In this document: positions 52,035 through 63,795 of the stretch, piece by piece
How the letters are laid out: each line of letters opens with the position of its first letter
How positions within the stretch are numbered: position 1 is the first letter of the stretch
Source: Strigamia acuminata
Lineage: Eukaryota > Arthropoda > Chilopoda > Geophilomorpha > Linotaeniidae
Assembly (NCBI GenBank): GCA_949358305.1
Contig: OX442318.1
Coordinates: 4,884,501-4,948,500, forward strand
Reading direction: 5' to 3'
DNA length: 64,000 nucleotides
Notes under the pieces: generated by a model
Database searches by the model: none
What the model was told of the DNA's origin: nothing
Seen by the model: the letters and a program-made list of their open reading frames with translations, nothing else
Position numbers and translations under genes: made by a program

Positions 52035-52587
52035 ATCAACGAGCGAGCAGATAAATACCCGAGTCCTCTCCGAAGCGGATGACGCCAACGACATGATAAT
52101 CCTAGATTTCGCCGAAACATACAGAAATTTGAGTCTGAAAATCCTCCTAGCGCTAAGATGAGTCAACGACTACTGTTTTAACGCACGGAGGGTTTATCCG
52201 GATCATGTGCCCGGTGCGGCTTAATTGGTTGGGACCAAAAAAGGTTGCGCAGTTGTTCGCCGTGTGCATCAGGCTGCCGTATTTGTATCTGGAAGGTCAA
52301 AATGGAGTTTGGGTGGTGGATTGTGGTTGTAAATTGTTACCTTTGGATTGGTAGATGTGTTCGTGACAGCGGTGTGCGCCGAGAGGAGCAGAATTAAACG
52401 AAGTGAACTTTACGGATTGGCATATGCGACGCCGGAACTGGAAAATAGATGTGAATTTTTGGAGTTGATTAGTTTTCATGCGGTTAATTCATTCATGTCG
52501 AAAGCATTGTGGCAGTCTGTGCGGGATTTGCATTTGTACGAGACTTGTGGAGTTGATAGATCTCAGTTTTTAATCTCGAGTGTGTAA
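52035..52587 (+). pseudogene. Decayed duplicate of GT-6
   Basis: Only the middle and end of exon 1 remain. It reads TRVLSEADDANDMIILDFAETYRNLSLK, then a TGA replaces the Trp codon in the LRW motif, and the DDD box and following ~150 bases are deleted. The LPYLYLE end is preserved. The donor is mutated (GGTCAAAAT), but exon 2 (52355..52587) is fully open: DVFVTAVCAERSRI to FLISSV. It is clearly dead as an enzyme. Its 3' flank remains unusually similar to that of GT-6. Confidence 0.8.
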
Positions 52588-54181
52588 AGAAAGGTGGGGT
52601 GGACTGGAGTTGGTTATTTCGTGCCAAAATCACCGAAATCATGTCTTTGAGTGTACGTGTGGTGGTATCGCACTTGTCAAATTCGATAAAATATATTTTT
52701 ATTGCAAAAAAATACATTTTTTGATTTAAAATGTATTATTTGGGCGGATAACTACATTTTTAGATTTAAAATGTATTATTTGTGCGGATAACTACATTTT
52801 TAGATTTTTAAATGTATTATTTGGGCGGATAACTACATTTTTAGATTTAAAATGTATTATTTGGGCGGATAACTACATTTTTAGATTTAAAATGTATTAC
52901 TTGGGCAGCTAACTACATTTTTTAAATGTAAAAATGCTTTAATTCAACAGTGAATTTTATTTTTATTTACAAAAAATCATTATTTGCATAGAAAAATGTA
53001 TTTTTTAAACAGAAAAATCATTTTCAACTGCAAAAAAACATCATATGGACAGATAACTACATCTTTACATGAAAAATTGGGAGTATTTCGATAATTATAA
53101 GTACTATTTAGGGGTTAAATATCCATTTTTGGTGCAAAAATGTATTTATACCTACTCAACTAACCCATTTTGAATTAAAAAACGTCTATTTTTATGAACA
53201 AACATAATGAAATCGATTAATCTAAACCGAATTTATAACAATTCATTCCACCTGTAAATAAAAATAAAATTATAAACATTTATTTCAGTGTCAAATCTTA
53301 AAACTAGGTCAAATTACGCATTAGTAATTGATTGAACATCGATGTTTTTTCTATTTTCACGGATTCGGCAAACCACTGGAATAAAAGAATTGTTTTAATA
53401 TTAAACGTGAAGTACTTGGAAAAAGTAAATTAATTTTACAAACGCGAAATCGTTGACGATTTATCGATGTCAATTTTTCAAAACTAAAATCCGCTTCGCT
53501 CTGCACTTACCACATTTCCACCACCTGTTGGACGTTGAGTGAAACAATCCTAGCTAAACAGAGATCCATACTCAACGCTTAACGTCACACTAGCAAACCA
53601 ACCAATCAGCATTTTTCCAAAAATAAACATTTTCATAATTAAAATTTTAAATTATTTGTTTGAATTTTAACAAATATTACGAACTTTTCATTGATTTTCC
53701 TGTATGTATTTTGCATCTAGATAAATTTAAAATGGTTTCAATGCATTTTTAAAATAACAAACTAAAAAAAAAGTTTTAGGGTTTTCTAATCTGCTTTGCT
53801 TATAAAAAAATAATATTATTATTATTATTTTGAGAATTGTACATTTTTCTGCAAATAAATTTTCAAATTTGAGTAATATTTCAAATACACCTTGACAAGA
53901 AAAGATATTAAATCTAGGCAAATATTGATTTATAAATGTCATAAGATCAATTACAGTGGGAAACCATTAGAAATCTGTAAAAACTAGTCGGAAGCATTAA
54001 ATAATCATTCTTGCTATTGCCAAATTAAATTTAAACATCATGTAGATTAAAATTCCAAATGTTTTTTCACACACCATTGACTGAATAAATATTAGTCCAG
54101 TTGCATTTGAAAACCTGCTAACTCCATTTCTTATTACCACACACATGTGCAAGTATGGCAATGACATGTGATAGCATAAAA
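52588..54181. other. Spacer with expanded tandem repeat and conserved block
   Basis: A 39-bp unit (AAATGTATTATTTGGGCGG, then ATAACTACATTTTTAGATTT) is repeated about five times at 52728-52920; the GT-6 flank has only about two. About 53310-53640 repeats the block found at 27650-27960. I see no supported gene; the minus-strand ORFs lack features. Confidence 0.55.
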
Positions 54182-55272
54182 ATGAAGCTCCTAGTTACAG
54201 CAAAGTGGAAAACTCTATTTCTAATGATAAGTGGTTTGGTATATCTAAAAATAGTATGGGATTGTAAGAGGATACTGCAATACTTTGAATCAAATGCCAA
54301 CAACCCATCACCAACCACCACTGATGTCCAATCTATGCCATTCAGTCCAACATCAGTAGAAGCAAACACCAACTTCAGCCAGATCGGCTATATCGCCAAC
54401 AGACCAAAAATATGCACAAAGTCCCCTGCATTGCAATTGGTTGCTGTAATTATTTCATTGCCTGAAAATTTCCAAAGCAGACAGGATTTAAGAGACTCTT
54501 GGATCAAGCCGCTATCGCTATCCGGCAACACTTCGATTGTCTTTTTTACCGGCCGGTCTAACGAAGAAGCGGTCAATGCCGAAGTGTTCTTCGAAGCCGA
54601 TAGAACCCGGGATATGGTAATTGTTGATTTTGATGAAAGTTACAGAAACTTAAGCTTAAAAACACTTCTCATGTTGAGATGGGTCAAGGATCATTGTCCC
54701 AATGCAAAGTTCCTACTCAAAGCCGATGATGATATGTTGATCAACATCTATAACTTAATGGATTTCATCAATAGCGAAGAATCAAATGATTCAGTAATTT
54801 ATGGGAAAATTGGTCATAATTGGTCACCTATAAGAAATAAAAATTCTAAATGGATGGTCACAAAAAGAGAATATGCCAAACCTACGTTTCCAGATTTTGT
54901 TACCGGTCCATCGTACTTAGTCGGAACCAAAATCATCTCTCAGTTGCTGTCTGTGTGTATCAGACTTCCATATTTGTTCCTAGAAGGTAAAAATCAAGTG
55001 TTGCTATGTGAGCAGGTATTAAAAATGGCTGCTTTTAACCTTTTAACACAGATGCCTTTGTGACAGGAATTTGTGCAGAGGAAAGTAGAATTTCTAGAAA
55101 TCATCACTCAGGATTTTTCAATGATCCACCTCCAAGAGACAAATGTAAATTATTGCAAATTATAAGTGTTCATCAAGTCCAAGGCTTGTTTTTACTAAAT
55201 TTGTGGGAATCAATGTCAGATTTGAGTTTGTACAAAAATTGTGGTCTGAAACAACCACAGTTTTTAATTTAA
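54182..55272 (+). CDS. GT-12: beta-1,3-galactosyltransferase-like protein (GT31)
   Basis: Exons 54182..54986 and 55052..55272 (65-bp intron) encode 341 residues from the ATG that aligns with the other copies; an upstream in-frame ATG at 54155 would add nine residues. The anchor (TLFLMISGLVYLKIVW) is at about residues 10-25. The domain has DLRDSW, FFTGRS, DESYRNLS, DDDMLIN, YPDF-like FPDFVTGPSY, and after splicing EDAFVTGICAEES; Ala replaces Val in the EDV motif. Exon 2 has a distinct body (GFFNDPPPRDKCKLLQ) ending PQFLI. It is more diverged than the GT-5/GT-9 group, suggesting an older duplicate with less conversion. Confidence 0.85.
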
Positions 55273-55719
55273 ATGAAAGTAAAGTGAAAATTCCTCAAAT
55301 ACAAAAGGTTTTTGCCACTATATCCTTATGACAACTTCCCCACCTTCACTTCCTTTTCCTTCCTCATGGAAGCACCATATATTGCATCATATCCATTACT
55401 CATCTAATAAAACCAAATTGCAGACAAAAATAATCTTTAATATCAATTAATTTAATTTTATAATACAATTTTAAAAAGGTATCCAATAATTTCACTTTTC
55501 AGTACTCTTCCTTGGAATTTTTAATTGAATAAACATTCCACACCTTGTTCTAAACCCTATCACCAGATGTCAGCATATACAAAAGTCGATCTAAAAGTCC
55601 AATTGCCTTGCCAATGTGAATTCATTGGACTGGATTGCTCCAGTAACAGCTTCATGCACTTTTAATAGACTAATCATTTCCCCAGCAATGAATGCTAAGT
55701 GTTTTTCCACAATCTTAAC
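55273..55719. other. Spacer between GT-12 and GT-13
   Basis: Ordinary AT-rich intergenic sequence. I see no gene, inverted-repeat element or tandem repeat here. Confidence 0.5.
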
Positions 55720-56798
55720 ATGAATTTTGCATCTGCAGCTAAATGGATAATCATAGCTGTCATGATAAATGGTTTGACATATTTGATTATCTTATGGATA
55801 ATATCACAAGCAGGTAGACTGGATTGGAACAAAAGACTTAAAAGTGTACACAACACAACAATCAACAAAGATATCCAACATCTCCCAACATCAGTGCAAA
55901 ACAGTGTCAACCTAAGCCGGATACACTACATTAACAACACACCATGGATATGCAGGAAATCCACTTCACTACAATTAATCACAATAATAATCTCCTCACC
56001 AGAGAACTCCAATAGGAGAGATGAGTTAAGAAACACTTGGGTAAAACCTTTGTCGCTATCCCTAAACACTTCGGTTGTATTTTTTACCGGTCGCTCGACA
56101 TACCAACACATCAATGACCAAGTGATGTTTGAAGCCAACAGGACACAAGACTTAGTGGTTGTTGACTTTGTTGAAAGATACAGAAACCTGAGTTTGAAAA
56201 CACTTCTCATGTTAAGGTGGGTCAAAGATTATTGTCCAAATGCAAAGTTTATACTCAAAGCCGATGATGACATGTTCATCAACATCTATAATGTTTTGGA
56301 CTTCATCAATAGTGAGGAATCAAAGGGTTCAGTGATTTATGGAAGACTTAGTCACAATATGGCACCATATAGAAATGCTGATTCTAAATGGGTAGTCACT
56401 AAAGAGGAATATGCCGGACCGGTATATCCGGATTTTGTTACCGGTCCGTCGTATTTAATAGGGACCAAAAACCTTTCTAAGTTGCTGTCTGTGTGTGTTA
56501 GGCTTCCATATTTCTTTCTTGAAGGTAAAATTTAAGTGTTATTTTTTTAAAGGTTTTCTGAATTATTGCTGTTTTTTCTGCAGATGTCTTTGTGACAGGA
56601 ATATGCGCAGAAAAGAGTAAAATTCGAAGAAAACACCATTTAGGGTTTGTCAATGCTTCCGTTCCAGCAGTCACGTGTGCATTTTTGCAAATGATAAGTT
56701 ACCATGCAGTAAAAGGTTGGTTGTTACAATATTTGTGGAAATCCTTGTCAGATGAGAATTTGTATAGATATTGTGGCATGAAAAAACCACACCTTTGA
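55720..56798 (+). CDS. GT-13: beta-1,3-galactosyltransferase-like protein (GT31)
   Basis: Exons 55720..56524 and 56584..56798 (59-bp intron) encode 339 residues. The start at 55720 aligns with paralogs. The anchor is at about residues 9-28 (IIIAVMINGLTYLIILWII). The domain has ELRNTW, FFTGRS, VERYRNLS, DDDMFIN, GRLSHNMAPYRNADSKWVV, YPDFVTGPSYLIGTK and spliced EDVFVTGICAEKS. Exon 2 has GFVNASVPAVTCAFLQMISYHAV and ends KKPHL. It is diverged from the homogenised copies and shares its CRKS entry motif with GT-14. All catalytic motifs are kept. Confidence 0.86.
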
Positions 56799-57603
56799 TT
56801 TTAAATAAAAAAGAAAATGTAAAAATGAGAAATGTTTTTACTTCAAATTGTAGAATTACAAAAAGTGTTGGCACCAATACTCAATTACCACTACCTCTTT
56901 CCGTTCTTCATGGTTGTTGCATTGTGACCACTGAAACGCAGTCGTGTCACCTGGAGAGGAAAGAATAAAAGAGAAAAGAAATTTCTGTGTTTATTCATTG
57001 CACTGTCATTCATTTATGACTTTATTTCCTCTCTTTTATTCTTCATTTCCTCTCTTTTATTCATCTCATAAGTTAGATCCCATTTCACTATTTTTCTCTC
57101 TTATTCCTGTGTTGCTCTCTTATGCATTTCATTTTGTAAAAACTGAAAATATTGTGTAACAATTTATATTCCAACATATATTCAAAGACAAGGATATTTC
57201 TTCTCAGTTTGACAAATTACGCAGTTCATGTCATCAATCGCAGCACAATTGCTTGTATTGATGTCAGGCTTACCTGATGTTACATTCATTTTAAATTTTT
57301 TTAAATCAAATTTTATGATTTTCTTCATTTCTCTTCATGTGAATTATATTTTTAAAAAAAATATATTATTTAAATTATTATTTTTCTATTTGTGTGTGTA
57401 TTTCTTATTTTCATTGAGGATGTGAAGTAACATGTTCAGGCAATAAATAAATGCTATAATAAAACGAATAAAAATAAACTTATGTTCCAACGACGAGGAG
57501 ATTAATCTTTATTTCCTTGAGCTGAACACATGAAAAAGGTAGATCAGTCTTGTTACAGTTTTATCTGTAACCCACAGGAAAATTGTGTTAGTCCACAAAC
57601 AGA
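56799..57603. other. Spacer between GT-13 and GT-14
   Basis: No gene. The stretch 56905-57240 (containing ACCACTGAAACGCAGTCGTGTCAC, split over 56929-56952, and TTCCTCTCTTTTATTC runs) recurs before GT-15 (60530-60820) and, shorter, before GT-16 (63510-63765), so it is the 5' flank of this subgroup. Confidence 0.55.
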
Positions 57604-59525
57604 ATGAATTTCACATCTGCAGCTAAATGGCTAACCATACCAGTTATAATAAGTGGACTATGGATACTAACACAAACAGGTGAATTATATAGCTATCACA
57701 GACTAAAATATTTTCAATCAAATTACAACAAATCAACTGTTGAGATGAATGATACTAATATCCAATCTACGCCATCAAAGATGAATGATACTAATATCCA
57801 ATCTACGCCATCAAAGATGAATGATACTAATATCCAATCTACGCCATCAAAGATGAATGATACTAATATCCAATCTACGCCATCAAAGATGAATGATACT
57901 AATATCCAATCTACGCCATCAAAGATGAATGATACTAATATCCAATCTACGCCATCAAAGATGAATGATACTAATATCCAATCTACGCCATCAAAGATGA
58001 ATGATACTAATATCCAATCTACGCCATCAACTTCAGCCACAACAGAAACAAAAACCAATAATAATCAATCTATCGAATCAAATTACAACAAATCCAATAT
58101 CCAATCTACGCCATCAACTTCAGCCACAACTGAAACAAAAACTAATAACAATCAATCTATTCTAGTAAGTGAAATATCAATTGAAAAAACCATCAACTTA
58201 AGCCAACTCAGTTATGTCACCAACACGCCACGGATATGCAGGAACTCCGCTACACTACAATTAATCGCCGTAATAATTTCCTCGCCGGAGAATTTCAAAA
58301 GGAGACGAGGCCTAAGAGACACGTGGGCAAAGCCGCTGTCTCTGTCCGAAAAGACTTCGGTTATATTTTTTACCGGTCGCTCGACAAATGAGTCGATCAA
58401 CGATCGAGTGATGTCCGAAGCCAACAAAACACAGGACTTGGTAGTTGTGGATTTCGCTGAAAGTTACAGAAACTTAAGTTTGAAAACACTTCTCATGTTG
58501 AGATGGGCTAAGGATTATTGTCCCAATGCAAAGTTCATACTGAAATCCGACGATGACGTGTTAGTAAATATTTATAACTTGATGGATTTCGTCAATAGCA
58601 AAAAATCAAATGGTTCGGCAATTTATGGGAGAGTTGGTCACAATTGGTCACCTAAAAGAAAAAACAATTCAAAATGGATGGTCACAAAAGAGGAATATTC
58701 CAAACGTATGTTTCCAGATTTCGTCACAGGTCCGTCGTATTTATTCGGAACCAAACACATTGCTCGGCTGCTAAATGTGTGTTTCCGGCTTCCATATTTG
58801 TACCTGGAAGGTAAAAGTCAAGTGTTACTATATTCGAGTTGCACTCAAAAAGGCACCTCACAATGTGTACTCCCATTGGTCGAGCCAGTTTACTACTAAC
58901 TCCAGACTGTATACTACTACTAGGAGAAGTAGTTTTATTTTTTATTTATTGTTGTGATTGTTATGACTAATTTAGTTTATGTTATTTTGATTTTATTGAA
59001 TAAAAAATGTTATTTTCATCATTAAAATAAAGTTTTACATATTAAAAAATGTCAAACTCATGTTTGTTGTGTTTATTGCTTACATCGTCTGGAAGTTTGA
59101 ATTTTAGGCCGTTGCCTAGGCAATCGATTGCAATGTCTGTACATTGTAATGCAATTCTGGTGTTTGGGTCTACTTTTCCGGATCACTACACCAGTAAACT
59201 GGCTCGACCAATGGGAGTACACATTGTGAGGTGCCTTTTTGAGTGCAACTCGAGTTTTTTTTTTATATGCGAGCAGGTGTTATAAATGGTAACTTTTAAC
59301 ACAGATGTGTTTGTCACTGGAATATGTGCAGAAAAAAGTAAAATTCCTAGACATCACCACCCAGGATTTATCAATCGTTCTCGTAAAGGAGATAAATGTA
59401 TATTTTTGCGAATTATATCCCGGCATCAAGTTGGTGGGTTGTATTTAAAAAAAGTGTGGAAATCACTGTCGGATTTACGTTTGTACAAAAATTGTAGAAT
59501 TAAACAACCAAAATTTTCTATTTAA
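57604..59525 (+). CDS. GT-14: beta-1,3-galactosyltransferase-like protein (GT31) with repeat-expanded stem
   Basis: Exons 57604..58810 and 59305..59525 (494-bp intron) encode 475 residues, about 100-140 more than its paralogs. All the extra length is in the stem: eight tandem copies of a 12-residue unit (MNDTNIQSTPSK, the last copy truncated) and then a duplicated STSATTETKTNNNQSI segment. The stem is Ser/Thr/Asn/Pro-rich with an N-x-T sequon in each unit, so heavy glycosylation is likely. The domain has GLRDTW, FFTGRS, AESYRNLS, DDDVLVN, FPDFVTGPSY and spliced EDVFVTGICAEKS. Exon 2 ends PKFSI. The intron hosts an inverted-repeat element (58834..59253). Confidence 0.87.
57745..58030 (+). repeat. 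Coding 36-bp minisatellite, eight copies
   Basis: The unit starting ATGAATGATACTAATATCCA occurs at 57745, 57781, 57817, 57853, 57889, 57925, 57961 and 57997. The copies look identical at the DNA level, which implies very recent expansion or active homogenisation. It is in frame within the GT-14 stem. Confidence 0.95.
58834..59253. mobile_element. Inverted-repeat element (MITE) in the GT-14 intron
   Basis: TCGAGTTGCACTCAAAAAGG at the left end is mirrored exactly at the right end (to 59253), and the inverted match continues for about 57 bases (CACCTCACAATG, ACTCCCATTGG, TCGAGCCAGTTTA). The element of about 420 bp lies wholly within the intron, so splicing can remove it. A diverged partial relative is at 10040-10228. 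Family unknown; no coding capacity. Confidence 0.8.
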
Positions 59526-59685
59526 ATAAAGTAAAGAGGGAATGTTATAACTTCATCACTACAATAAACATGTCTTCCTTGTTTGTTGCTACAAAATTGT
59601 TGAAGTACAAAAAGGGTTGCCCCCAATACTCATTACCACCTTCTCTTTCCGTACTTAACAGACGGAAGCACCTTCCACATTACAT

Positions 59686-60481
59686 TGTGGTGACCCAGGG
59701 GGTGGTTATCCCTCCAGCGGATACCATCCACCTGAGTCACTATGAAAGTCATTCCCCTCGTGCTGGCTCCGCCTTCCCCCCCCTGGGAAGCGCCTGCCCC
59801 AAACGGGTGAGGTGGCCAGTGGCCAGCCCCCATTGGCTGTGCCGAGCCCCTCACTCTGGCCTATAAAGGGTGGTGTTTCCCGCCTAAAGTCAGAACTTAC
59901 ACAAACGACATCAAGAACACAGCAACTACCTCACCGTCAGGCCAACTTCAAGAATAAGTTAGGATTGATCGAGTGCAGCTGTAACTCTCACGAATTTACT
60001 TGAGTGCTATTCCCGCGAAAGCAGGAAAATAGCCCTTGTGAATTCACATCGAATAACCGACCCACGGTTATTCCGCCACCGAAGTGTCCGAGCGCTCTGT
60101 AAGAAACTCCACGTTTCTGGTCAGAGCCTTGAGACGCTAAAACCAACCCCTAGACAACAGGCACGGATAGAAGACTCGAAAGAGCATTCCACCGCGTCCG
60201 TGAACGACGAATCCGTGACGAATTAACGACAACTCGAGACGCCGCCTTTGTTCCGCCGACCACGCGGAACCGACGACGCCATCTTGAGAAATCCTTTGTT
60301 CGACTCTGACCAAGTCGACCCTAGCATTATACTGAGTGTATTTAAGGCATAATGCCTATTGAATAAAACCCATTTGTTCATTTACATATACTTAGTATTC
60401 ATTTTGGGTATTTGCATTAAACAGATCACAGGTAAAGTATTACACGTTAGCAATTAAACCTATACCAAGTAGGACGCGACA
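59686..60481 (+). repeat. Solo LTR of the non-autonomous LTR element family
   Basis: About 796 bp starting TGTGGTGACC and ending GGACGCGACA, matching in plus orientation the LTR at 2071..2890 with many substitutions and small indels. ACAT flanks both ends (59682-59685 and 60482-60485), a 4-bp target duplication, so this is a complete solo LTR formed by recombination. It is clearly older than the full element at 2071..8371. Confidence 0.85.
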
Positions 60482-60869
60482 ACATACATTTGAATAGAAA
60501 AGGGATCGTGGACGGAGAACAGTACATGGTTGTTGCATTGTGACCACTGAAACGCAGTCGTGTCACGTGGAGAGAAAAGAATGAGAGATAAAAGAAATTT
60601 GTCAATTTATTCATTGCTCTGTCATTCATTTATGACTTGATTTCCTTTCTTTTATTCACTATTTTCCTCTCTCATCACGTGTTCCTCTCTTATTCATTTC
60701 ATTTTGTAAAAACTGAAATTTTTATGTAACAATTCACATTTCAACATATATTCACAGATAAGGATATTTCTTCTCAGTAAACTACACAGTTTATGTCATC
60801 AATTGCAGCACAATTGCTTGTATTGATGTCACACTGGTAAGCCTTCATTCTAATTCAGTTTGCCCAACA

Positions 60870-62234
60870 ATGAATTTCCTAAGTGCAGCTAAGTGGCTAA
60901 CTTTATCTGTAAGTGGTTTAGTCTGTTTGATTATAGTGTGGAAAACAGAAATATTTAATTCCAGCAATCTTCGAATTTACCACAAATCACATGCAAATAA
61001 CACAACTACCAACAATAAGAGTCTATCTACTCCAGTAACTACAGAATCAGTGACAAAGATTGTCAGTAATGTTCACTCTATTTCATCAATGAAGAAGATT
61101 GTTAGTGATAACCAATCTATTCCATTGAGTCCAACATCAATTGAAGCAACCATCAACTTAAGCCGGATTGGTTACATCGCCAACCGACCACTGATATGCA
61201 CAAAGTCCCCTTTATTGCAAATGGTTGCTGTGATCATTTCCTCGCCGGAGAATTTTCAAAGAAGACAGGATTTAAGAGACTCTTGGACAAAGCCGTTATC
61301 GCTATCCGGCAACACTTCTGTTGTCTTTTTTACCGGCCGGTCCAAAGAAGATTGGATCAATAAATATGTGTTATTCGAAGCGAGTACAACCCTGGATATG
61401 GTAATAGTTGATTTTGACGAAAGTTACAGAAACTTAAGTGTGAAAACACTTCTCATGCTGAGATGGGTCAAGGATTATTGTCCCAATGCAAAGTTTATAC
61501 TGAAATGCGATGATGATATGTTTATCAACATTTATAATGTTCTGAACTTTATCAGTAGCGAGGAAACAAATAATTCAGCAATTTATGGAAGAACTGGTCC
61601 GAATTTGGAACCTATAAGGAAGAAAAAATCTAAATGGGCAGTTTCTGTGGAAGAATATGCTGAACCTTTATACCCAGATTATATCACGGGTCCATCTTAT
61701 TTATTCGGGACAAAACATATTGCTCAATTGTTGACAATCTGTGTCAGACTTCCATATTTATATCTAGAAGGTAAAAAAAACAATAGCTGCATTCGAAAAG
61801 CATGTTTTAAATTGCAGTTGAACATGTTTGTGAGCATGCCCATTGCGACTGAATGCAATCTTAACCAGCCGCCATTTTTAAAGTTACATGGAGACAACCC
61901 TGAAACAAGAAATTGAAAATGTTTGTGTATACTCTAAGTTAGTATAAGGTTGGCCTAAAAGTATGACTTTTTGAATGCAGCTAATGTTAACACATTAGTA
62001 ATTAGTCTAAACGGTTACATTTTTTTAGATGTCTTTGTAACAGGAATATGTGCACAAAAAATTAATATTCCAAGAGTGAACCATTCAGGATTTGTCGATG
62101 CCGAAGCACTTCCAAAAGCCACATGTGAAGTTTTGCATCTTTTAAGTGTTCATCACGCTGAGGGCTGGTTACTTCAAAGTCTTTGGCTTTCAACATCCCG
62201 TTTAAGTTGTAAAATAAAAAAACCAGAATATTAA
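60870..62234 (+). CDS. GT-15: beta-1,3-galactosyltransferase-like protein (GT31)
   Basis: Exons 60870..61770 and 62029..62234 (258-bp intron) encode 368 residues. The N-terminal anchor (SAAKWLTLSVSGLVCLIIVW) and long stem (TTTNNKS, TPVTTES, SNVHSIS) are the GT-9/GT-10 type. The domain has DLRDSW, FFTGRS, DESYRNLS, DDDMFIN, GRTGPNLEPIRKKKSKWAV, YPDYITGPSY and spliced EDVFVTGICAQKINIPR. The acidic stretch DWINKYVLFEASTTLDM before DESYRNLS differs from the usual AVNTKVFFEANRTRDM pattern. Exon 2 lacks the LYES codons seen in GT-10 and ends KIKKPEY. The intron carries an element with TAGCTGCATTC ends (61784..61983). Confidence 0.86.
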
Positions 62235-62558
62235 ATATTGTCCACATAGATATACCTGTAATTTCAATGTATGTTTGAACCAAATGGGGAAGACAAAAAG
62301 ATGTAACGGGCCTATATTTTGGCCTATATATTGGATTTGAAAATTATAAGATTGAGAACAGTACATTGCAAAAACTAACTGACAAATGAAGAATCTGCCC
62401 ATCAAATAACAAATTAAGATTTCGCAAAGTCTTGGATTATCTGGTTGCTTGCTTAACTCCCACATCGTTGTGGCTCTACTAAAACCAAAACTGCAAATTA
62501 ATGTTCCAAATATTTTATCCTTACTCTTGGAGGTACAGGCGTTGTCGTTACACTGGTG
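62235..62558. other. 3' flank of GT-15
   Basis: No gene. It is the flank shared with GT-7 and GT-10; ORFs on the minus strand here are shadows repeated in each copy. Confidence 0.5.
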
Positions 62559-62585
62559 ATGCAGCTAGAAGCAAATGATTTCACC

Positions 62586-62714
62586 TGTCAGATGTGTAGT
62601 GCTCACCAGTGCAACTTTGTGTACAGGTGTGGGCACACTGCATGCTGTGCATGTATGCAAAGGGCTGCTGAGGTTGATGTGCTTCCGAAATGTCATGTTT
62701 GTCTAGACACTTAA
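62586..62714 (+). pseudogene. RING-finger exon fragment (E3 ubiquitin ligase-like)
   Basis: The plus strand encodes CQMCSAHQCNFVYRCGHTAC followed by CACMQ and KCHVCLDT and a stop at 62712-62714. The cysteine/histidine spacing (C-x2-C ... C-x-H-x2-C-x2-C ... C-x2-C) is that of a C3HC4 RING. A C-terminal RING with the CGH-x-x-CC pattern resembles those ending Mind bomb/IAP-type ligases. The frame is open upstream to about 62507 without other recognisable sequence. It may be the last exon of a gene fragment captured with the flank, or a real terminal exon whose remainder is not visible. Confidence 0.45.
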
Positions 62715-63159
62715 AAGAACAGTCTATTTAGATAGCTGTGCTTTTTGATAACTATGCGACAAACATGGCATATACTAAATGGTCAAAAAGTCTGGTTCAC
62801 AGTAAATAATTCCCAAACTGTTTTAGATGTTGATTTAGCAAAATGATTGTCAGGGTAGTATTTTGGGGGAAATCCAATTATGATATCCAACGTGACCTCA
62901 AAGGTCATCTTCAAGATCATCCATATTGTAACTTGAGAACCGTGACAGATAGTGAGAAAAAGTGAATTATAAAGTTGTAGAGCACGATCCAACTAGTCTA
63001 CAACTGTTTTTTAAGAAATTGTCTTCCTGTAAGATTTAAAACATTAGTCTACTAAGCTTTGTAACCTAAAGCTAATCTGTTAAAATGTTTGTTTTATTTG
63101 CTTTTAGGAAAGATACATCTGACTTGTCAGTAAGAATTTACTAACATTTTCCTTCTTGT

Positions 63160-63500
63160 TCTAGCGACAATCCGCAATACGATGTCCAATCTTTCCGAAA
63201 CCGTGACATTTAAATTTAAAAGTCTGTTTTTCGGCAGAATTCGATTCATCGTTGCCGTTCTTCGGCTGCTTCCGTTTTTGGAACGATTTCTTGGCCATCA
63301 TTGCGTCGGATACGTCTTCCTTATCGATCTTTTCCTTGAGAAATTGCCGCGGCTATAATTTTAGCTATTAGCGCTTCCAGCGTCGGCAATGCGTCTCGCG
63401 AATCAATCGTGATTTTGAACATATCGAACAATGTGGGCAAACTTTGCAATATGTAACAGCTTCTCAGTAAGTGCCGGATGGATTTCCATATTCATGTCGA
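63160..63500 (-). pseudogene. Retroelement gag remnant with degenerate zinc knuckle
   Basis: On the minus strand a frame reads FKCHGFGKIGHRIADCR (about 63164-63212), a C-x2-C-x4-H-x4-C knuckle in which the second Cys is Phe. Further upstream, in shifted frames with stops, is MNMEIHPALTEKLLHIAKF. The composition is less AT-rich than the surroundings. It is probably a decayed Ty1/copia- or Ty3-type gag; I cannot be more precise. Confidence 0.4.
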
Positions 63501-63795
63501 GTAGAAATTTGTCAATTTATTCCTTGCTCTACCATTCATTTATGACTTGATTTCCTCACTTTTATTCATATGATAGATCCCATTTTCACTATTTTCCTCT
63601 CTCATCACGTGTTTCTCTCTTATTCATTTCATTTTGTAAAAACTGACAATTATATATAACAATTCACATCCCAAAATACAACCAAGGTTATTTCCTCTCA
63701 GTTTGACAAACACAGTTTACGCCATCAATTGCAGCGCAATTGCTTGTATTGTTGTCACACTGGTAAGCCTTCATTCTAATTCAGTTTGCCCACCA

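Noticed and set aside
57745-58030. CRISPR-like regular repeat
   Set aside because: The units are contiguous with no spacers, lie in frame in a eukaryotic gene, and there are no cas genes.
57723-58058. Minus-strand 111-codon repetitive ORF (VDWILVSFIFDG repeats)
   Set aside because: It is the antisense of the 36-bp coding repeat of GT-14; a 36-base unit free of stops on one strand is often open on the other. No start context or homology supports it.
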